This document shows positions 1 to 9,739 of a DNA stretch of 64,000 nt, piece by piece. Location of the stretch: NCBI RefSeq assembly GCF_030503895.2, contig NZ_CP129970.2:622001-686000 (forward strand), given 5' to 3'. Positions within the stretch are counted from its first letter, which is position 1. The number at the start of each line of letters is the position of its first letter. Made by a program: the position numbers and the translations under genes. Source of the DNA: Marivirga arenosa. Lineage in GTDB: Bacteria; Bacteroidota; Bacteroidia; Cytophagales; Cyclobacteriaceae. The notes under the pieces were generated by a model. The model was not told where the DNA came from and ran no database searches. It saw nothing but the letters and a program-made list of their open reading frames with translations.

Positions 1-4
1 GAGA

Positions 5-32
5 ATTGTAAAGAAAAATAATTCTTTACAAT
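5..32. repeat. Perfect 11-bp inverted repeat (hairpin)
   Basis: ATTGTAAAGAA and TTCTTTACAAT are separated by AAATAA. No T-run follows on the plus strand, so a terminator for an upstream plus gene is not obvious. It could instead be an operator for the gene that starts at 91. Confidence 0.5.
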
Positions 33-90
33 CTGCCTGTATCATTATTTGCGAAACAAATTGATAATTCCGTAAAGCAATTTTAAAAAC

Positions 91-597
91 ATGAGTCAGT
101 TGGTTTCAAATACTAATAAAGAATTACTTTCTGCATTAGATAGTGATGAAGACCAAATCATTGTAGAAGGTTTTATGGAAAGATATTCCGTTGACCGAGA
201 AGAAGCCGAAGAAATTCTTCAAGAAACCAAAAAATGGTTATGGTTAGCTTCTGAAAATATAAAGGAGAAAAAGGGGTTTCGACTTTTTATTGATAATTCA
301 TTACTGATAATCGATGAGATGTGGCATACATTTATTTTGCACACCCGTCTTTATCAAAAATTTTGTCATGAGAAACTAAATTTATTCATTCATCATGAGC
401 CTACTCCTGCTTCAGAGAAAATAATAGGGTTTGATAGCGAAATAGAAAAGCAAAAGTTTGAAGAATCACAAGGAGAGAAATTGTCACAGCAACTTTCATA
501 CATTTATGATAAATTGGGGCCAGAAACAGTAATTAAATGGTATGACGAGTTCCCAGTAAAGTTTAGTCAAAAGAAGATTCATTCTATTAAGAAATAA
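91..597 (+). CDS. GRDP-like (glycine-rich domain protein-like) protein, function unknown
   Basis: A 168-residue soluble protein without signal peptide or membrane segment. Residues 73-88 read IIDEMWHTFILHTRLY and residues 99-104 FIHHEP. The pattern D-x-x-WH-x-x-I/L-H-T/S-x-x-Y followed by F(I/V)HH.P is characteristic of the GRDP-like family, known from plant glycine-rich domain proteins and from short bacterial homologues. The bacterial role is not established. The gene stands alone: it is followed by a strong terminator and then by a histidine kinase gene on the same strand. The family call rests on motif recognition; no biochemical role is claimed. Confidence 0.7.
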   Translation: MSQLVSNTNKELLSALDSDEDQIIVEGFMERYSVDREEAEEILQETKKWLWLASENIKEKKGFRLFIDNSLLIIDEMWHTFILHTRLYQKFCHEKLNLFIHHEPTPASEKIIGFDSEIEKQKFEESQGEKLSQQLSYIYDKLGPETVIKWYDEFPVKFSQKKIHSIKK

Positions 598-614
598 ATT
601 GCTATCGTAATTTT

Positions 615-657
615 CAAAACGGCATTAGTAATTCTTTTTACTATTGCCGTTTTTTTA
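615..657 (+). terminator. Intrinsic terminator
   Basis: ACGGCA-T-TAGTAA, a TTCTTT loop, then TTACTA-T-TGCCGT form a long stem with one mismatch, followed by seven T. It ends the transcript of the GRDP-like gene. Confidence 0.85.
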
Positions 658-746
658 TTCTCAATCCAAAAACCCTACGTCAAAAAATCTAATAATTCTC
701 AGATTATTTCAATATATTTCTATTTCAGATATTTTGGAAAACCAAT

Positions 747-3700
747 TTGAAAAAGAATTTCACCTATATTATAGCATCCTCCTCAATTCGAAAGATATTT
801 TTCTTTCTTATAATAATTTTGTTTCCAAAATTATTTAATTCAAAAGCGATTAGTCAAACCTATTTTTCACCCCCAATGCAGCATTACTCTGCTAAAGATT
901 ATAAAGCAGGCGTTTCAAATTGGGATATGACTCAGCTAGATAATGGGTTAATGTTTTTTGCTAATTTAAGTGGAGTTTTAAGATTTGACGGGATTGAATG
1001 GAGACTCATTGATATAAAAGGAGGTAAACTTGTTCGATCCATACATAAAGATTCAAATGAAAGAGTTTTCATAGGTAGTAATGATGAATTTGGATTCTTA
1101 GATCTTGATACCTTAGGTAATATTTCTTACACAACTTTGCGTTCAAAATTAAATAAAAACAGAATTGGCCAAATATTACAGATAGTTAGTATCAAAAATG
1201 ACGTATATTTTTTAACAAGAGATTTTCTGATTCGATACAATCAATCGGGTCTTAAAACTTGGGAAACCAACAGAGCATTTGGGGCTTTTACTTATAATAA
1301 TTTCCTATATGTTAAACAAAATGATCAGCCCCTATTAAAATTAAAAAATGATACTCTAGTTCCTCTTTCAAATCTTAATGAAAAATCTCCAGCATTGATA
1401 CGGAATAATATTGTTAATGGAGTAAAACCGAATGAGAAATTTTTAATTAGTATTCGAGAAAATCAAGGATATATCTTCAAAAATGATTCCTTGTTTAGTA
1501 ATGGTAATAGTTATCCTTTTGGAAATTCAATCTTGTCATTAACAAAAGAAAACTATAAAAACAATTCCTTTTGGGTATCAACTGTAAATAATGGGATTTT
1601 TAACTTTAACTATAACGATTCCATTTTCAATCAGCTTAACATCGATAATGGCTTACCAACCCAAATTAATATTAATATAAATTCCGATAAGCAATTTGGT
1701 ATTTGGTCAATGCATCAAAAAGGAATAACCAGAATTCAATCGAACAAACAAATAATGTATTGGAGTGAAAAACTCGGAATAGATGAGCCTATAAATAATA
1801 TTCTTAATATTAATGGGCAGCTCTTTTTAGCAACTTTTAATGGACTCTATACATTTGACGACCACAAAAAGCTTTATTTAATTGATAAATCAGAAGGAAG
1901 ACTTTTTAATCTAATAAATAATGAAAGTAACCTTTATGCTTTTGGAGATAATGGTATTTATAAATTTAATAACACCTCATTAACTAAAAAAATACCAAGC
2001 TTAGGTATTTCAAACTCATTTAAATCAAGTAAAAACAAATTATTACTCACATCCTACAGAGATGGAATAATTAAATATAATACACAAACTGAAGAATCTG
2101 GCAATTATATACCTGATATTAATGGGATTTGTAACAGCATACTAAGCCTTGACTCTATACATTGGTTAAGTTACAAATCTGAAGGAATCTATTTGATTAA
2201 TGAGAATAATGGTCATCCAAAATGGGAATTTTTCAATCAAAAACACGGATTACCAGATGTTAGTGGGATCAATATATTAAAAACTCTTGATGATGAAATC
2301 TTATTTTCTACCACAAAAGGCTTTTATACTCTTAATGCAAGACCGAAGGCTGATTCAAGCGATTTATTTGTTCCACATACAAAAATTACCTCTGAGAAAT
2401 TAAACATCAACAATATTGATCAGGACAAATTCGGTAATTACTGGATTACTGTGATTGAAGAATCACAAAAACAATCGGTAATAAAATATGAGCGACAAAA
2501 AGACGGTAGTTATTTAAAAATCACCCAAGCATTAAAAGCAATTCCAAATCAAACTTTTTCAACTATATATGTTGACGAAATTGAAGATAGTATTATTTGG
2601 ATAGCTGGAAATGAAGGATTGTATCGATTCAATGATAGAATTAGAGTAAACTACAATATCCCATTCAATACTTATATAAAGGAAGTAAGCCTAGGAGATT
2701 CTATTATTTCAACAGGCTTATATAAAACCTATAGAACCAGTGATTCTATTCCAACACTCACAATGGTGCAGAATGAAAATAATACACTGGAAATTCCTTT
2801 TCATAACAATAACATAAAATTTGGTTTTAGTGCATTATTTTATGAGCAACCTAAAAGAAATCAATACTCATATAAATTAGAAGGGTTTGACAAAAAATGG
2901 TCTAGCTGGACCTCAATAAACAATAAAGAGTATACCAACTTACCAGCAGGTAATTACACCTTTAAGGTTAAATCTAAAAACTTATATGATGTAGAAGGAG
3001 CCACAGCTACTTATACATTTAGTATTCTTCCACCCTGGTATCAAACCACCTGGGCATATCTAATTTTTAGTGTTATAACTGTAGGTATTATCTGGTTTTT
3101 AATGTTAGCTTATACATATAGAGTTCGTCAACACCGAAAAAAGCTAAAACTCATTGTAGCCGATAGAACATTTGAAGTAATGCAGCAAAAAAGGGTTATT
3201 GAAAAGCAATTAGTCAAAATGCAAAATTTAAATGAAGAAATAAGCCAGCAGCGTGATGACATATTAGAAAAAAATGAAGAATTAGAAAGCTCGCAGCAAA
3301 AAATAATCACCACCAATGAGAAACTTCAAGAACTCAACCATGCTCTTGAAGAACGAGTTGAAAAGCGAACAGCAAAAATTAAAGATACAATAAGAAAGCT
3401 TCAGCAGACCAATAAAGACTTAGACACTTTCACCTATAAAACTTCTCATGATTTAAAAGGCCCTATAAGTAGGATTAAAGGGATTTTAGCTCTTGCAAGA
3501 TATGAAAACCCTGAAGCCAAATCTGATAAATATTTAGATTTAATTGAAAAAACAACCAAAGAGATGGATATTCTCTTAGCTAAACTTACGCAAGTCCATA
3601 ATATTTATAATTCAAAAATTGAATATAATAGTATTGACATTCCTACAGTATTTAGAGATGTTATGGATAGAATTAGTCCATTGGTTGAACAATCTCAATT

Positions 3701-4082
3701 TAAATTTAAATTTGATTTACAAAATGAAAATGAGTTGAAAACTGATGTAAAAATGTTAGAACTCATTTTACTTAATTTGTTAGAGAATGCCTTAACCTAT
3801 TTTGATGACGATAAACCACAAAAAGAAATAAAACTTAGTACAATAAGAAAAACAAACACTTTTTATCTTTCTATTGAAGATAATGGTATAGGAATACCTG
3901 AAAAACAACTTCCTAAAATATTTGAAATGTTTTACAGAGGTTCTGAAAAATCGATTGGTAATGGGCTTGGACTTTATTTAGTTAAAGTAGCCGTTGAAAA
4001 AATAGGAGCAAAATTAGAATGTGAATCGGAAGAACACAATTTCACCAGAATTATTATCAAATTTCCGTTGAACAAAGAATAA
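747..4082 (+). CDS. Propeller-type membrane sensor histidine kinase
   Basis: An 1111-residue sensor. A signal peptide (about residues 1-38) is followed by a large periplasmic region of WD/Reg_prop-like propeller repeats, then a Y_Y_Y domain (near residues 690-760, YSYKLEGFDKKWSSW). One transmembrane segment lies at about 763-790, then a long coiled coil, then HisKA and HATPase_c domains. The phosphoacceptor is H901 in SHDLKGP; the N box is LLNLLENAL, the G1 box DNGIGIP and the G2 box GNGLGLYLVK. Unlike the Bacteroides hybrid sensors of this architecture it has no receiver or AraC domain, and no response regulator lies next to it, so its partner is elsewhere. The start is TTG; no in-frame ATG precedes a clean signal peptide. 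The ligand is unknown. Confidence 0.85.
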   Translation: MKKNFTYIIASSSIRKIFFFLIIILFPKLFNSKAISQTYFSPPMQHYSAKDYKAGVSNWDMTQLDNGLMFFANLSGVLRFDGIEWRLIDIKGGKLVRSIHKDSNERVFIGSNDEFGFLDLDTLGNISYTTLRSKLNKNRIGQILQIVSIKNDVYFLTRDFLIRYNQSGLKTWETNRAFGAFTYNNFLYVKQNDQPLLKLKNDTLVPLSNLNEKSPALIRNNIVNGVKPNEKFLISIRENQGYIFKNDSLFSNGNSYPFGNSILSLTKENYKNNSFWVSTVNNGIFNFNYNDSIFNQLNIDNGLPTQINININSDKQFGIWSMHQKGITRIQSNKQIMYWSEKLGIDEPINNILNINGQLFLATFNGLYTFDDHKKLYLIDKSEGRLFNLINNESNLYAFGDNGIYKFNNTSLTKKIPSLGISNSFKSSKNKLLLTSYRDGIIKYNTQTEESGNYIPDINGICNSILSLDSIHWLSYKSEGIYLINENNGHPKWEFFNQKHGLPDVSGINILKTLDDEILFSTTKGFYTLNARPKADSSDLFVPHTKITSEKLNINNIDQDKFGNYWITVIEESQKQSVIKYERQKDGSYLKITQALKAIPNQTFSTIYVDEIEDSIIWIAGNEGLYRFNDRIRVNYNIPFNTYIKEVSLGDSIISTGLYKTYRTSDSIPTLTMVQNENNTLEIPFHNNNIKFGFSALFYEQPKRNQYSYKLEGFDKKWSSWTSINNKEYTNLPAGNYTFKVKSKNLYDVEGATATYTFSILPPWYQTTWAYLIFSVITVGIIWFLMLAYTYRVRQHRKKLKLIVADRTFEVMQQKRVIEKQLVKMQNLNEEISQQRDDILEKNEELESSQQKIITTNEKLQELNHALEERVEKRTAKIKDTIRKLQQTNKDLDTFTYKTSHDLKGPISRIKGILALARYENPEAKSDKYLDLIEKTTKEMDILLAKLTQVHNIYNSKIEYNSIDIPTVFRDVMDRISPLVEQSQFKFKFDLQNENELKTDVKMLELILLNLLENALTYFDDDKPQKEIKLSTIRKTNTFYLSIEDNGIGIPEKQLPKIFEMFYRGSEKSIGNGLGLYLVKVAVEKIGAKLECESEEHNFTRIIIKFPLNKE

Positions 4083-4099
4083 CTTCCTTTTTTAGAGTA

Positions 4100-4543
4100 T
4101 TAGCTTTTCTTTTTAGCTATTAATTTTTTCTCTTTTTCTACTAAAGTCTTGAGTGTCTGATTTTTAAAAATCTTAACGGTTTCATTACGCACTTTTAGAA
4201 AAGCCTCTCTTATAGAGCAGGTTTCTTCATCTTTGCATTCTTCACAGCGTTCGTAAAACTTAAAAGTAACGCAGGGTAATAAGGCTATAGCCCCATCAAA
4301 CAAACGAAGAACTTGAGCTAAATTCACGTTTTCGGGTTCTCTTCTTAAATAGTAGCCTCCCCCTTTGCCTTTTTTGCTTCCTAATATCCCATCATTCTTT
4401 AATTCTAACAGTATAGCTTCTAAGAACTTTTGAGGAATATTTTCTTCTTCAGCTATAGTGCTAATGAGAATAGGACCACCCCCGTACTTTCTTCCTAAAT
4501 GCACTAAAGCATTAATTGCATATTTAGACTTCTTTGAAATCAT
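4100..4543 (-). CDS. Rrf2-family transcriptional regulator with a cysteine cluster
   Basis: A 147-residue winged-helix regulator. The Rrf2 features are visible: MISKKSKYAINALVHLG at the start, the recognition region IPQKFLEAILLELKNDG, then the wing KKGKGGGYYL. Four cysteines (C91, C100, C103, C109) lie where IscR- and NsrR-type members carry their Fe-S ligands, so an Fe-S or redox-sensing role is plausible but not shown. It is transcribed convergently with the histidine kinase. A TATATTTG -7 element ends six bases before the ATG, which would give an almost leaderless mRNA. The target is unknown; a sulfur-oxidation island lies about 6-13 kb away. Confidence 0.85.
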   Translation of the reverse strand: MISKKSKYAINALVHLGRKYGGGPILISTIAEEENIPQKFLEAILLELKNDGILGSKKGKGGGYYLRREPENVNLAQVLRLFDGAIALLPCVTFKFYERCEECKDEETCSIREAFLKVRNETVKIFKNQTLKTLVEKEKKLIAKKKS

Positions 4544-4548
4544 GATGG

Positions 4549-4556
4549 CAAATATA
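4549..4556 (-). promoter_or_regulatory. Candidate -7 element of the rrf2 promoter
   Basis: The minus strand reads TATATTTG, an exact match to the Bacteroidota TAnnTTTG element. No clear TTG is found at the -33 position, so this is a partial match. Confidence 0.45.
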
Positions 4557-4625
4557 CACTTTGATTATAAAAAGGAAGGTGTTTTTACAAAAACAATAAC
4601 AATTGAATTGAGCATTCTTATATAA

Positions 4626-4654
4626 ACAAGCGATACTGAATTAGTATCGCTTGT
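4626..4654 (-). terminator. Hairpin terminator of the DUF2892 gene
   Basis: ACAAGCGATAC, a 7-base loop, then GTATCGCTTGT form a perfect 11-bp stem immediately after the stop of the minus-strand gene. The U-tract is short. Confidence 0.65.
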
Positions 4655-4658
4655 TTGA

Positions 4659-4862
4659 TTATGATTTCTTCCGGGTTGATATTCCAAATGGTAAATAAAG
4701 TGGACAGAAACTGATAAAGCTAGTAGCTATAAAAATGATAGCCAATACTCCTAGAATTATAGCTAATGTACCCGAAATAACTCCAAAATAATATAAAATA
4801 CCCACTGTGATAGCTAATAAAATTCTGATTGCTTTATCAGCCGTTCCCATATTTGCCTTCAT
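4659..4862 (-). CDS. DUF2892 inner-membrane protein
   Basis: A 67-residue protein with two hydrophobic helices. The N-terminal MGTADKAIRILLAI and the C-terminal SFCPLYLPFGIST match the DUF2892 pattern (N....R..R...G......G..L....G......CP.Y...G). The same fold is the membrane tail of rhodanese YgaP. Such proteins often accompany rhodaneses and sulfur-handling genes, but no rhodanese is adjacent here. It is probably a single-gene transcript, with its own hairpin terminator. Function unknown. Confidence 0.8.
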   Translation of the reverse strand: MKANMGTADKAIRILLAITVGILYYFGVISGTLAIILGVLAIIFIATSFISFCPLYLPFGISTRKKS

Positions 4863-4929
4863 AATAATTAGTGTTTTGTTATATCCTAATATACGATTTT
4901 CTTGAGTTTCTCACCTAATAAATTTAAAA

Positions 4930-6417
4930 TCAAGAATTAATCATGAGTTCCACAGCCTTTTTCATTGCATCTAATTGCTGTTTGGCTTCATATACATAAG
5001 GTTTGGCAGCTCTTTCTTTGCAATCATACAGTGGACATGTCTCACAAGTCTCATTTACAATTCTAATCGGAATCGTAGGATCATTATGAAAACTTATTCT
5101 TTTCTTCATTTGAGGAGTGATTAACAAACCAATGGAAACGCTACTATTTTGACCTATATTTTTATTGCTTGACTTGGCTAAGCTTATGATCAAATATTCA
5201 TTATCTGAATTAACATATTTACTTTTCTGAACTTTACATCTAACAGTATCTTCAGCAACAACATTGTCATTTTGAAGCTCTTTGAGAATTTCTATTGATG
5301 CCCATCTTCTACAATAGTGTTGGTCCAGAGCAGTACCATGTGGATTATGCAATCCAGACAGATGCATTTCTTTGGTGAGCTTAAAAGTTTGATTATCGGA
5401 AGTGCTAAACCTTAAAAAGAACAACTCTTTAACCCCAAACTCTTTGGGTAATAGGTTTGTGATCCGATGCATCAACATTTCTGGTGTACATCTATACTTT
5501 TCTAAAATATTATATATTATTTCAGAATTACATTGTGGCTGTGAAATAAATGATTTTAAATCATCAGTAAATTCTTTCGCAGGGAGTAAGAGAGCGCAAG
5601 CAAAATAAGAAGCCTTATAATTATTCAACATCTCCTCAAAAGAGTTAACAGAAACCCAGCTTGAGGTAAAAGGTCGCGGATTTAATTTCAAAAATTGATA
5701 TCCTAATTCTTTAGCCATCGTAAAAACCTGTTGCTGCTCTGTCAATTTAGGATTCATTAATAACTGCGGCTTTTCTCCTTGAATAGTCATGGATCTTAAG
5801 GCTTTTAACTCCTGATGATGTTCTAACCCCTTTGGCCAAACTTGATAATTAAACTGTTCATTCAAAATTTCATATAATTGCTCATAGCTAAAAGGGAAAG
5901 TATGCTTCGATAAATATTTCTCCTTAAAAGCTATCACTTCATCCTCTAAAGATTGGAAATAATTATCATGCATTTCCTGATAGGATCGTAGCATATTCAA
6001 ATACAAGCTTTCCACTCTTAAACCGTAATTTCTGCTGATCTCAATAAGAGTACTAATGAAAGCACCAAGTTTTGCAGGAGCATTACTTAATAAATCTAAT
6101 AAATGAGCTGGTTCTATCCCTAGAAGCTCTAGAGGTAATTCTTTAAATAAATTAGATTGTAATAATTCACCCAAAGGAGCTAGCTTCTTACTTAATTGTA
6201 AAGAAACTAAATCATCGAAATTGATTTCAAGCGCATCAGAAAGTATATTTATTTTCTCAATTTTCGGATATTTTTTACCCTTCTCTATTTCATTTAAATA
6301 GGAGGCTGATAAACCCGTAAGTTTTGATAATTGAGTAAAAGAAAGCCCTTTTTCAATTCTTAATTGCCTTACTTTCAATCCAAAAATTAGCTTTACATTT
6401 TCTTGAGATACTGACAT
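4930..6417 (-). CDS. RamB/ScfR-like XRE-family regulator (HTH + IrrE-like + DUF2083)
   Basis: A 495-residue regulator. Residues about 10-68 form a Cro/CI-type helix-turn-helix (LRIEKGLSFTQLSKLTGLSASYLNEIEKG). The central region resembles the IrrE/DUF955 domain, here without a clear HExxH, and the C-terminus has a cysteine cluster (C458, C461, C466 in CETCPLYDC) typical of DUF2083. This architecture is that of the short-chain fatty acid regulators RamB, PrpR and ScfR, which control acetate and propionate genes including isocitrate lyase in actinobacteria. Here it is divergent from malate synthase and isocitrate lyase, with palindromes in the shared 207-bp spacer. Control of the glyoxylate shunt is therefore a strong inference. 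Whether it activates or represses cannot be told. Confidence 0.85.
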   Translation of the reverse strand: MSVSQENVKLIFGLKVRQLRIEKGLSFTQLSKLTGLSASYLNEIEKGKKYPKIEKINILSDALEINFDDLVSLQLSKKLAPLGELLQSNLFKELPLELLGIEPAHLLDLLSNAPAKLGAFISTLIEISRNYGLRVESLYLNMLRSYQEMHDNYFQSLEDEVIAFKEKYLSKHTFPFSYEQLYEILNEQFNYQVWPKGLEHHQELKALRSMTIQGEKPQLLMNPKLTEQQQVFTMAKELGYQFLKLNPRPFTSSWVSVNSFEEMLNNYKASYFACALLLPAKEFTDDLKSFISQPQCNSEIIYNILEKYRCTPEMLMHRITNLLPKEFGVKELFFLRFSTSDNQTFKLTKEMHLSGLHNPHGTALDQHYCRRWASIEILKELQNDNVVAEDTVRCKVQKSKYVNSDNEYLIISLAKSSNKNIGQNSSVSIGLLITPQMKKRISFHNDPTIPIRIVNETCETCPLYDCKERAAKPYVYEAKQQLDAMKKAVELMINS

Positions 6418-6520
6418 TTATTCAAATATTTTCCTTTTGATATCCTTCACCAGTTAAGCGAACAAACTTTTTTCATTTTTTTTTATCTAGCTATTTCTAA
6501 GTATAGCCCTTTCTTTATCA

Positions 6521-6580
6521 TTCGCTAATATAGCGAATAATTTCTTACAGCGAATATTCGCTTGTAAATTAATTTTCGCT
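6521..6580. promoter_or_regulatory. Operator cluster of the glyoxylate regulator
   Basis: Two palindromes share the half-site AGCGAA/TTCGCT: TTCGCTA-ATA-TAGCGAA (6521-6537) and AGCGAATATTCGCT (6549-6562). A single half-site TTCGCT lies at 6575-6580, and another, AGCGAA, at 6457-6462 nearer the regulator start. The second palindrome touches the -33 TTG of the aceB promoter, and the 6575 half-site lies between -33 and -7. They are the obvious binding sites for the divergent RamB-like regulator (inference). Confidence 0.7.
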
Positions 6581-6592
6581 AACCTACATTTG
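6562..6592 (+). promoter_or_regulatory. Promoter of aceB-aceA
   Basis: TTG (6562-6564), 20 bases, then TACATTTG (6585-6592) match the Bacteroidota consensus TTG-N17-23-TAnnTTTG. The predicted start is near 6598, leaving a short leader before the ATG at 6625. Confidence 0.7.
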
Positions 6593-6624
6593 AAGCATCG
6601 ATCATTTAAAAATCTGATAATCAA

Positions 6625-8220
6625 ATGGAAACATCAATCGAACAATTACAGAGCAGAAAACCGAAGCAAAAAGAATTTAATCTTTTAACTGATGAGGCAA
6701 TCTCGTTTTTGAACAGACTACATGAAAAGTTTAGTGATAATAGGTATGAATTGATTGGAAAACGTGAGCAAGTTTATGACCAACTAAGAAACGGTAAAAA
6801 CTTAAATTTCCCTAAAACTACTGAGGACATCAGAAATGATCCTAATTGGTCAATCGATCCATTACCAAAGGATTTACAAAATAGAAAAGTGGAAATCACA
6901 GGACCTGTTGACAGAAAAATGATCATAAACGCTTTGAATTCTGGCGCTAAAGTTTTCATGGCTGACTTTGAAGATGCCACCAGTCCAAGTTGGAAAAACA
7001 TAATGGAGGGTCAAATAAATCTATATGATGCAATAAGAAATCAAGTAGATTTTACTGCACCTAACGGTAAAAAATATAAACTGAATAAGGATAGAGCAGT
7101 TTTAAAAGTTCGCCCAAGAGGATGGCATCTCTCCGAAAAAAACTTCTTGGTAAATGGCGAACCTATATCTGCTTCATTGTTTGATTTTGGCTTATACTTC
7201 TTTCATAATGCACACGAATTAATCAGACAAGGTAGCGGTCCATATTTTTATCTTCCCAAACTCGAAAATCGATTTGAAGCTAGATTATGGAATGAAGTGT
7301 TTGAATTTGCTCAAAATGAATTAGGTATTCCCAATGGAACCATAAAAGCTACTGTTCTAATTGAAACCATTACTGCTGCATTTCAAATGGAAGAAATTAT
7401 TTATGAACTGAGAGAGCATATGGCTGGATTGAATGCAGGAAGATGGGATTACATTTTCAGTTTCATTAAAAAATTCAGACATAAACCAGATTATATCCTT
7501 CCCGATAGGAATCAAGTGACAATGCAAGTGCCTTTTATGAAGGCTTATGCTAATTTATTAGTGAAAACCTGCCATAAACGTGGCGCCCATGCTATAGGTG
7601 GGATGTCTGCTTTCATCCCAACAAAGGATAAAGAGAAGAATGAAAAAATATTTGATACCGTAAGAAATGACAAAACTGAAGAGGCTCTAGCAGGATATGA
7701 TGGCAGCTGGGTAGCCCATCCCGCATTAATCCCAAGTGTAGAAGCAGTATTTGATCAAATCATAGGCGATCAACCACATCAGAAACATATTTTAAGAGAA
7801 GAGTTTTCCACTTCAGCATCAGCTTTAACATCTCCTCAAGTAATGTATGGTGAAATTACAGAAAAAGGAGTAAGAATGAATATTAATGTTGCTCTGCTGT
7901 ATATAGAATCATGGTTACAAGGCATAGGAGCAGCTGCCATTTACAATTTAATGGAAGATGCAGCCACCGCTGAAATTAGCAGAGCGCAACTATGGCAATG
8001 GTATCATCACCAAGTATCTCTGAAATGTGGTAAGATATTTAATAGAGCCTTATTCTGTATGCTCCTTGAGGAAGAAACAGAAAAAGTAAAAGAATTATTA
8101 GGCCAGGAAAGAGTAGAAAGTGGAAAGCTAGCTATTGCCAGAGATTTACTTAAAAAGCTAGTGAAAAGTGAAGAATTTGAGGACTTCTTGACCTTGAAAG
8201 CATACCCTCATTTACAATAA
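6625..8220 (+). CDS. aceB: Malate synthase A (glyoxylate shunt)
   Basis: A 531-residue enzyme of normal malate synthase A length. It condenses acetyl-CoA and glyoxylate to malate in the cytoplasm. The family signature REHMAGLNAGRWDYIFS lies at about residues 262-278. Other recognisable stretches are VFMADFEDATSP, RPRGWHL and the C-terminal ISRAQLWQW. It is first gene of an aceB-aceA operon, 26 bases ahead of isocitrate lyase, behind a clear promoter overlapped by the AGCGAA palindromes. Together with aceA it allows growth on acetate or fatty acids. Confidence 0.97.
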   Translation: METSIEQLQSRKPKQKEFNLLTDEAISFLNRLHEKFSDNRYELIGKREQVYDQLRNGKNLNFPKTTEDIRNDPNWSIDPLPKDLQNRKVEITGPVDRKMIINALNSGAKVFMADFEDATSPSWKNIMEGQINLYDAIRNQVDFTAPNGKKYKLNKDRAVLKVRPRGWHLSEKNFLVNGEPISASLFDFGLYFFHNAHELIRQGSGPYFYLPKLENRFEARLWNEVFEFAQNELGIPNGTIKATVLIETITAAFQMEEIIYELREHMAGLNAGRWDYIFSFIKKFRHKPDYILPDRNQVTMQVPFMKAYANLLVKTCHKRGAHAIGGMSAFIPTKDKEKNEKIFDTVRNDKTEEALAGYDGSWVAHPALIPSVEAVFDQIIGDQPHQKHILREEFSTSASALTSPQVMYGEITEKGVRMNINVALLYIESWLQGIGAAAIYNLMEDAATAEISRAQLWQWYHHQVSLKCGKIFNRALFCMLLEEETEKVKELLGQERVESGKLAIARDLLKKLVKSEEFEDFLTLKAYPHLQ

Positions 8221-8246
8221 ACAAATAACCTTTAAATCTTAAAAAT

Positions 8247-9521
8247 ATGAATACTCAAGAAAAAATTAATAAACTAATTGCAGAATGGGATACTAACCCA
8301 AGATGGAAAGATGTGGAAAGGACTTATACTGCAGAAGAAGTAGTTAAGCTTGCTGGTACTGTAAAAATTGATCATAGCTTAGCACGTTTAGGAGCAGAAA
8401 GATTATGGAATCTGTTGAAATCGGAAGATTATGTGGCGGGATTGGGTGCCTTAACTGGTAATCAAGCAGTACAGGAAGTTCAAGCTGGATTAAAAGCAAT
8501 CTATTTAAGTGGATGGCAAGTAGCGGCAGATGCTAACTTGGCCGGACAAATGTATCCTGATCAAAGTTTATATCCTGCGGACAGCGTACCAAATGTGGTG
8601 AAAAGAATCAATAATGCTCTATTAAGAGCAGATCAAATTCAATCTGTTAGTGGAGAAGGTGATATCCACTGGATGGCGCCTATCGTTGCAGATGCTGAAG
8701 CTGGTTTTGGTGGCAATTTAAATGCTTTTGAACTGATGAAAGGCATGATAGAAGCGGGTGCTGCAGGAGTTCATTTTGAAGATCAATTATCATCTGCCAA
8801 AAAATGTGGTCATTTAGGAGGGAAAGTATTAGTACCAACACAAGAAGCCATAAATAAATTAATTTCAGCTCGCCTAGCAACAGATGTGATGGATGTGCCA
8901 ACGCTCATCATTGCTAGAACAGATGCTGATGCTGCTAACCTTTTAACTTCAGATGTTGATGAAAGAGACCGTGAATTCTTAACGGGTGAGCGATCTTCTG
9001 AAGGATTCTTTGGAGTAAAAAATGGATTAGAACAAGCGATTAGCAGAGGTTTGTCCTATGCTCCTTATGCGGATTTGGTATGGTGTGAAACTTCACATCC
9101 AGATTTAGGAGAAGCCCGAGAATTTGCTCAAGCGATAAAGGAAAAATATCCTGATAAAATGTTGGCCTACAATTGCTCCCCTTCTTTCAATTGGGCGGCT
9201 AAGTTAACAGAAAATGAGATGCTAGAATACAGAGAGAAATTAGCTGAAATGGGGTATAAATTTCAGTTCATTACTTTAGCTGGATTCCACGCTTTAAATA
9301 CCGCCATGTTCGAATTAGCTACTGCCTATAAAAATAAAGGCATGGCAGGTTACTCTGAATTACAACAGAGGGAATTTGCGTTACAAAAACAAGGCTTTAA
9401 AGCCGTTAAACACCAAGCCTTTGTAGGTACAGGATATTTTGATGCGGTTCAAAATGCCGTAACACAAGGAAAGGCTTCAACAACAGCTTTGAAAGGTTCC
9501 ACTGAAGAAGCTCAGTTTTAA
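8247..9521 (+). CDS. aceA: Isocitrate lyase (glyoxylate shunt)
   Basis: A 424-residue enzyme cleaving isocitrate to succinate and glyoxylate. The catalytic motif [10 protein letters not shown] is present at about residues 187-196, preceded by VHFEDQ and followed by [13 protein letters not shown], which binds substrate and Mg. The N-terminal [10 protein letters not shown] and [21 protein letters not shown] are also typical of the family. It is the second and last gene of the aceB-aceA operon and is followed by a hairpin and an intrinsic terminator. Confidence 0.97.
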   Translation: MNTQEKINKLIAEWDTNPRWKDVERTYTAEEVVKLAGTVKIDHSLARLGAERLWNLLKSEDYVAGLGALTGNQAVQEVQAGLKAIYLSGWQVAADANLAGQMYPDQSLYPADSVPNVVKRINNALLRADQIQSVSGEGDIHWMAPIVADAEAGFGGNLNAFELMKGMIEAGAAGVHFEDQLSSAKKCGHLGGKVLVPTQEAINKLISARLATDVMDVPTLIIARTDADAANLLTSDVDERDREFLTGERSSEGFFGVKNGLEQAISRGLSYAPYADLVWCETSHPDLGEAREFAQAIKEKYPDKMLAYNCSPSFNWAAKLTENEMLEYREKLAEMGYKFQFITLAGFHALNTAMFELATAYKNKGMAGYSELQQREFALQKQGFKAVKHQAFVGTGYFDAVQNAVTQGKASTTALKGSTEEAQF

Positions 9522-9548
9522 AACTAATTTAAATTTCGTTTCCGTAGT

Positions 9549-9564
9549 CCACAGTTAATTGTGG
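9549..9564 (+). repeat. Small hairpin after aceA
   Basis: CCACA-GTTAAT-TGTGG, directly upstream of the terminator. It may protect the 3' end of the aceBA mRNA. Confidence 0.4.
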
Positions 9565-9572
9565 TTAATATT

Positions 9573-9605
9573 AAAAGACTTCTTAATTGAGGTCTTTTTT
9601 TTTAC
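9573..9605 (+). terminator. Intrinsic terminator of aceBA
   Basis: AAAAGAC, a short loop region, then GTCTTTT followed by a long T-run. Confidence 0.75.
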
Positions 9606-9739
9606 ACTATCTTCTTTAGGTTCCCAAAATAGATGTAGGATATGAAAGCTTATTTTAAATAATTATATATGGAAATTACTGCCTTTAAAAGAATTATATC
9701 CTATATGTTACAAATGATACAAATAAATATTATATTATT

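Noticed and set aside
644-838. 64-codon plus-strand frame across the start of the histidine kinase
   Set aside because: Overlaps the terminator and the kinase signal peptide in another frame; no protein features.
4930-6417. IrrE-type metalloprotease activity of the RamB-like regulator
   Set aside because: No clear HExxH is seen in the DUF955-like part, so protease activity is not claimed.
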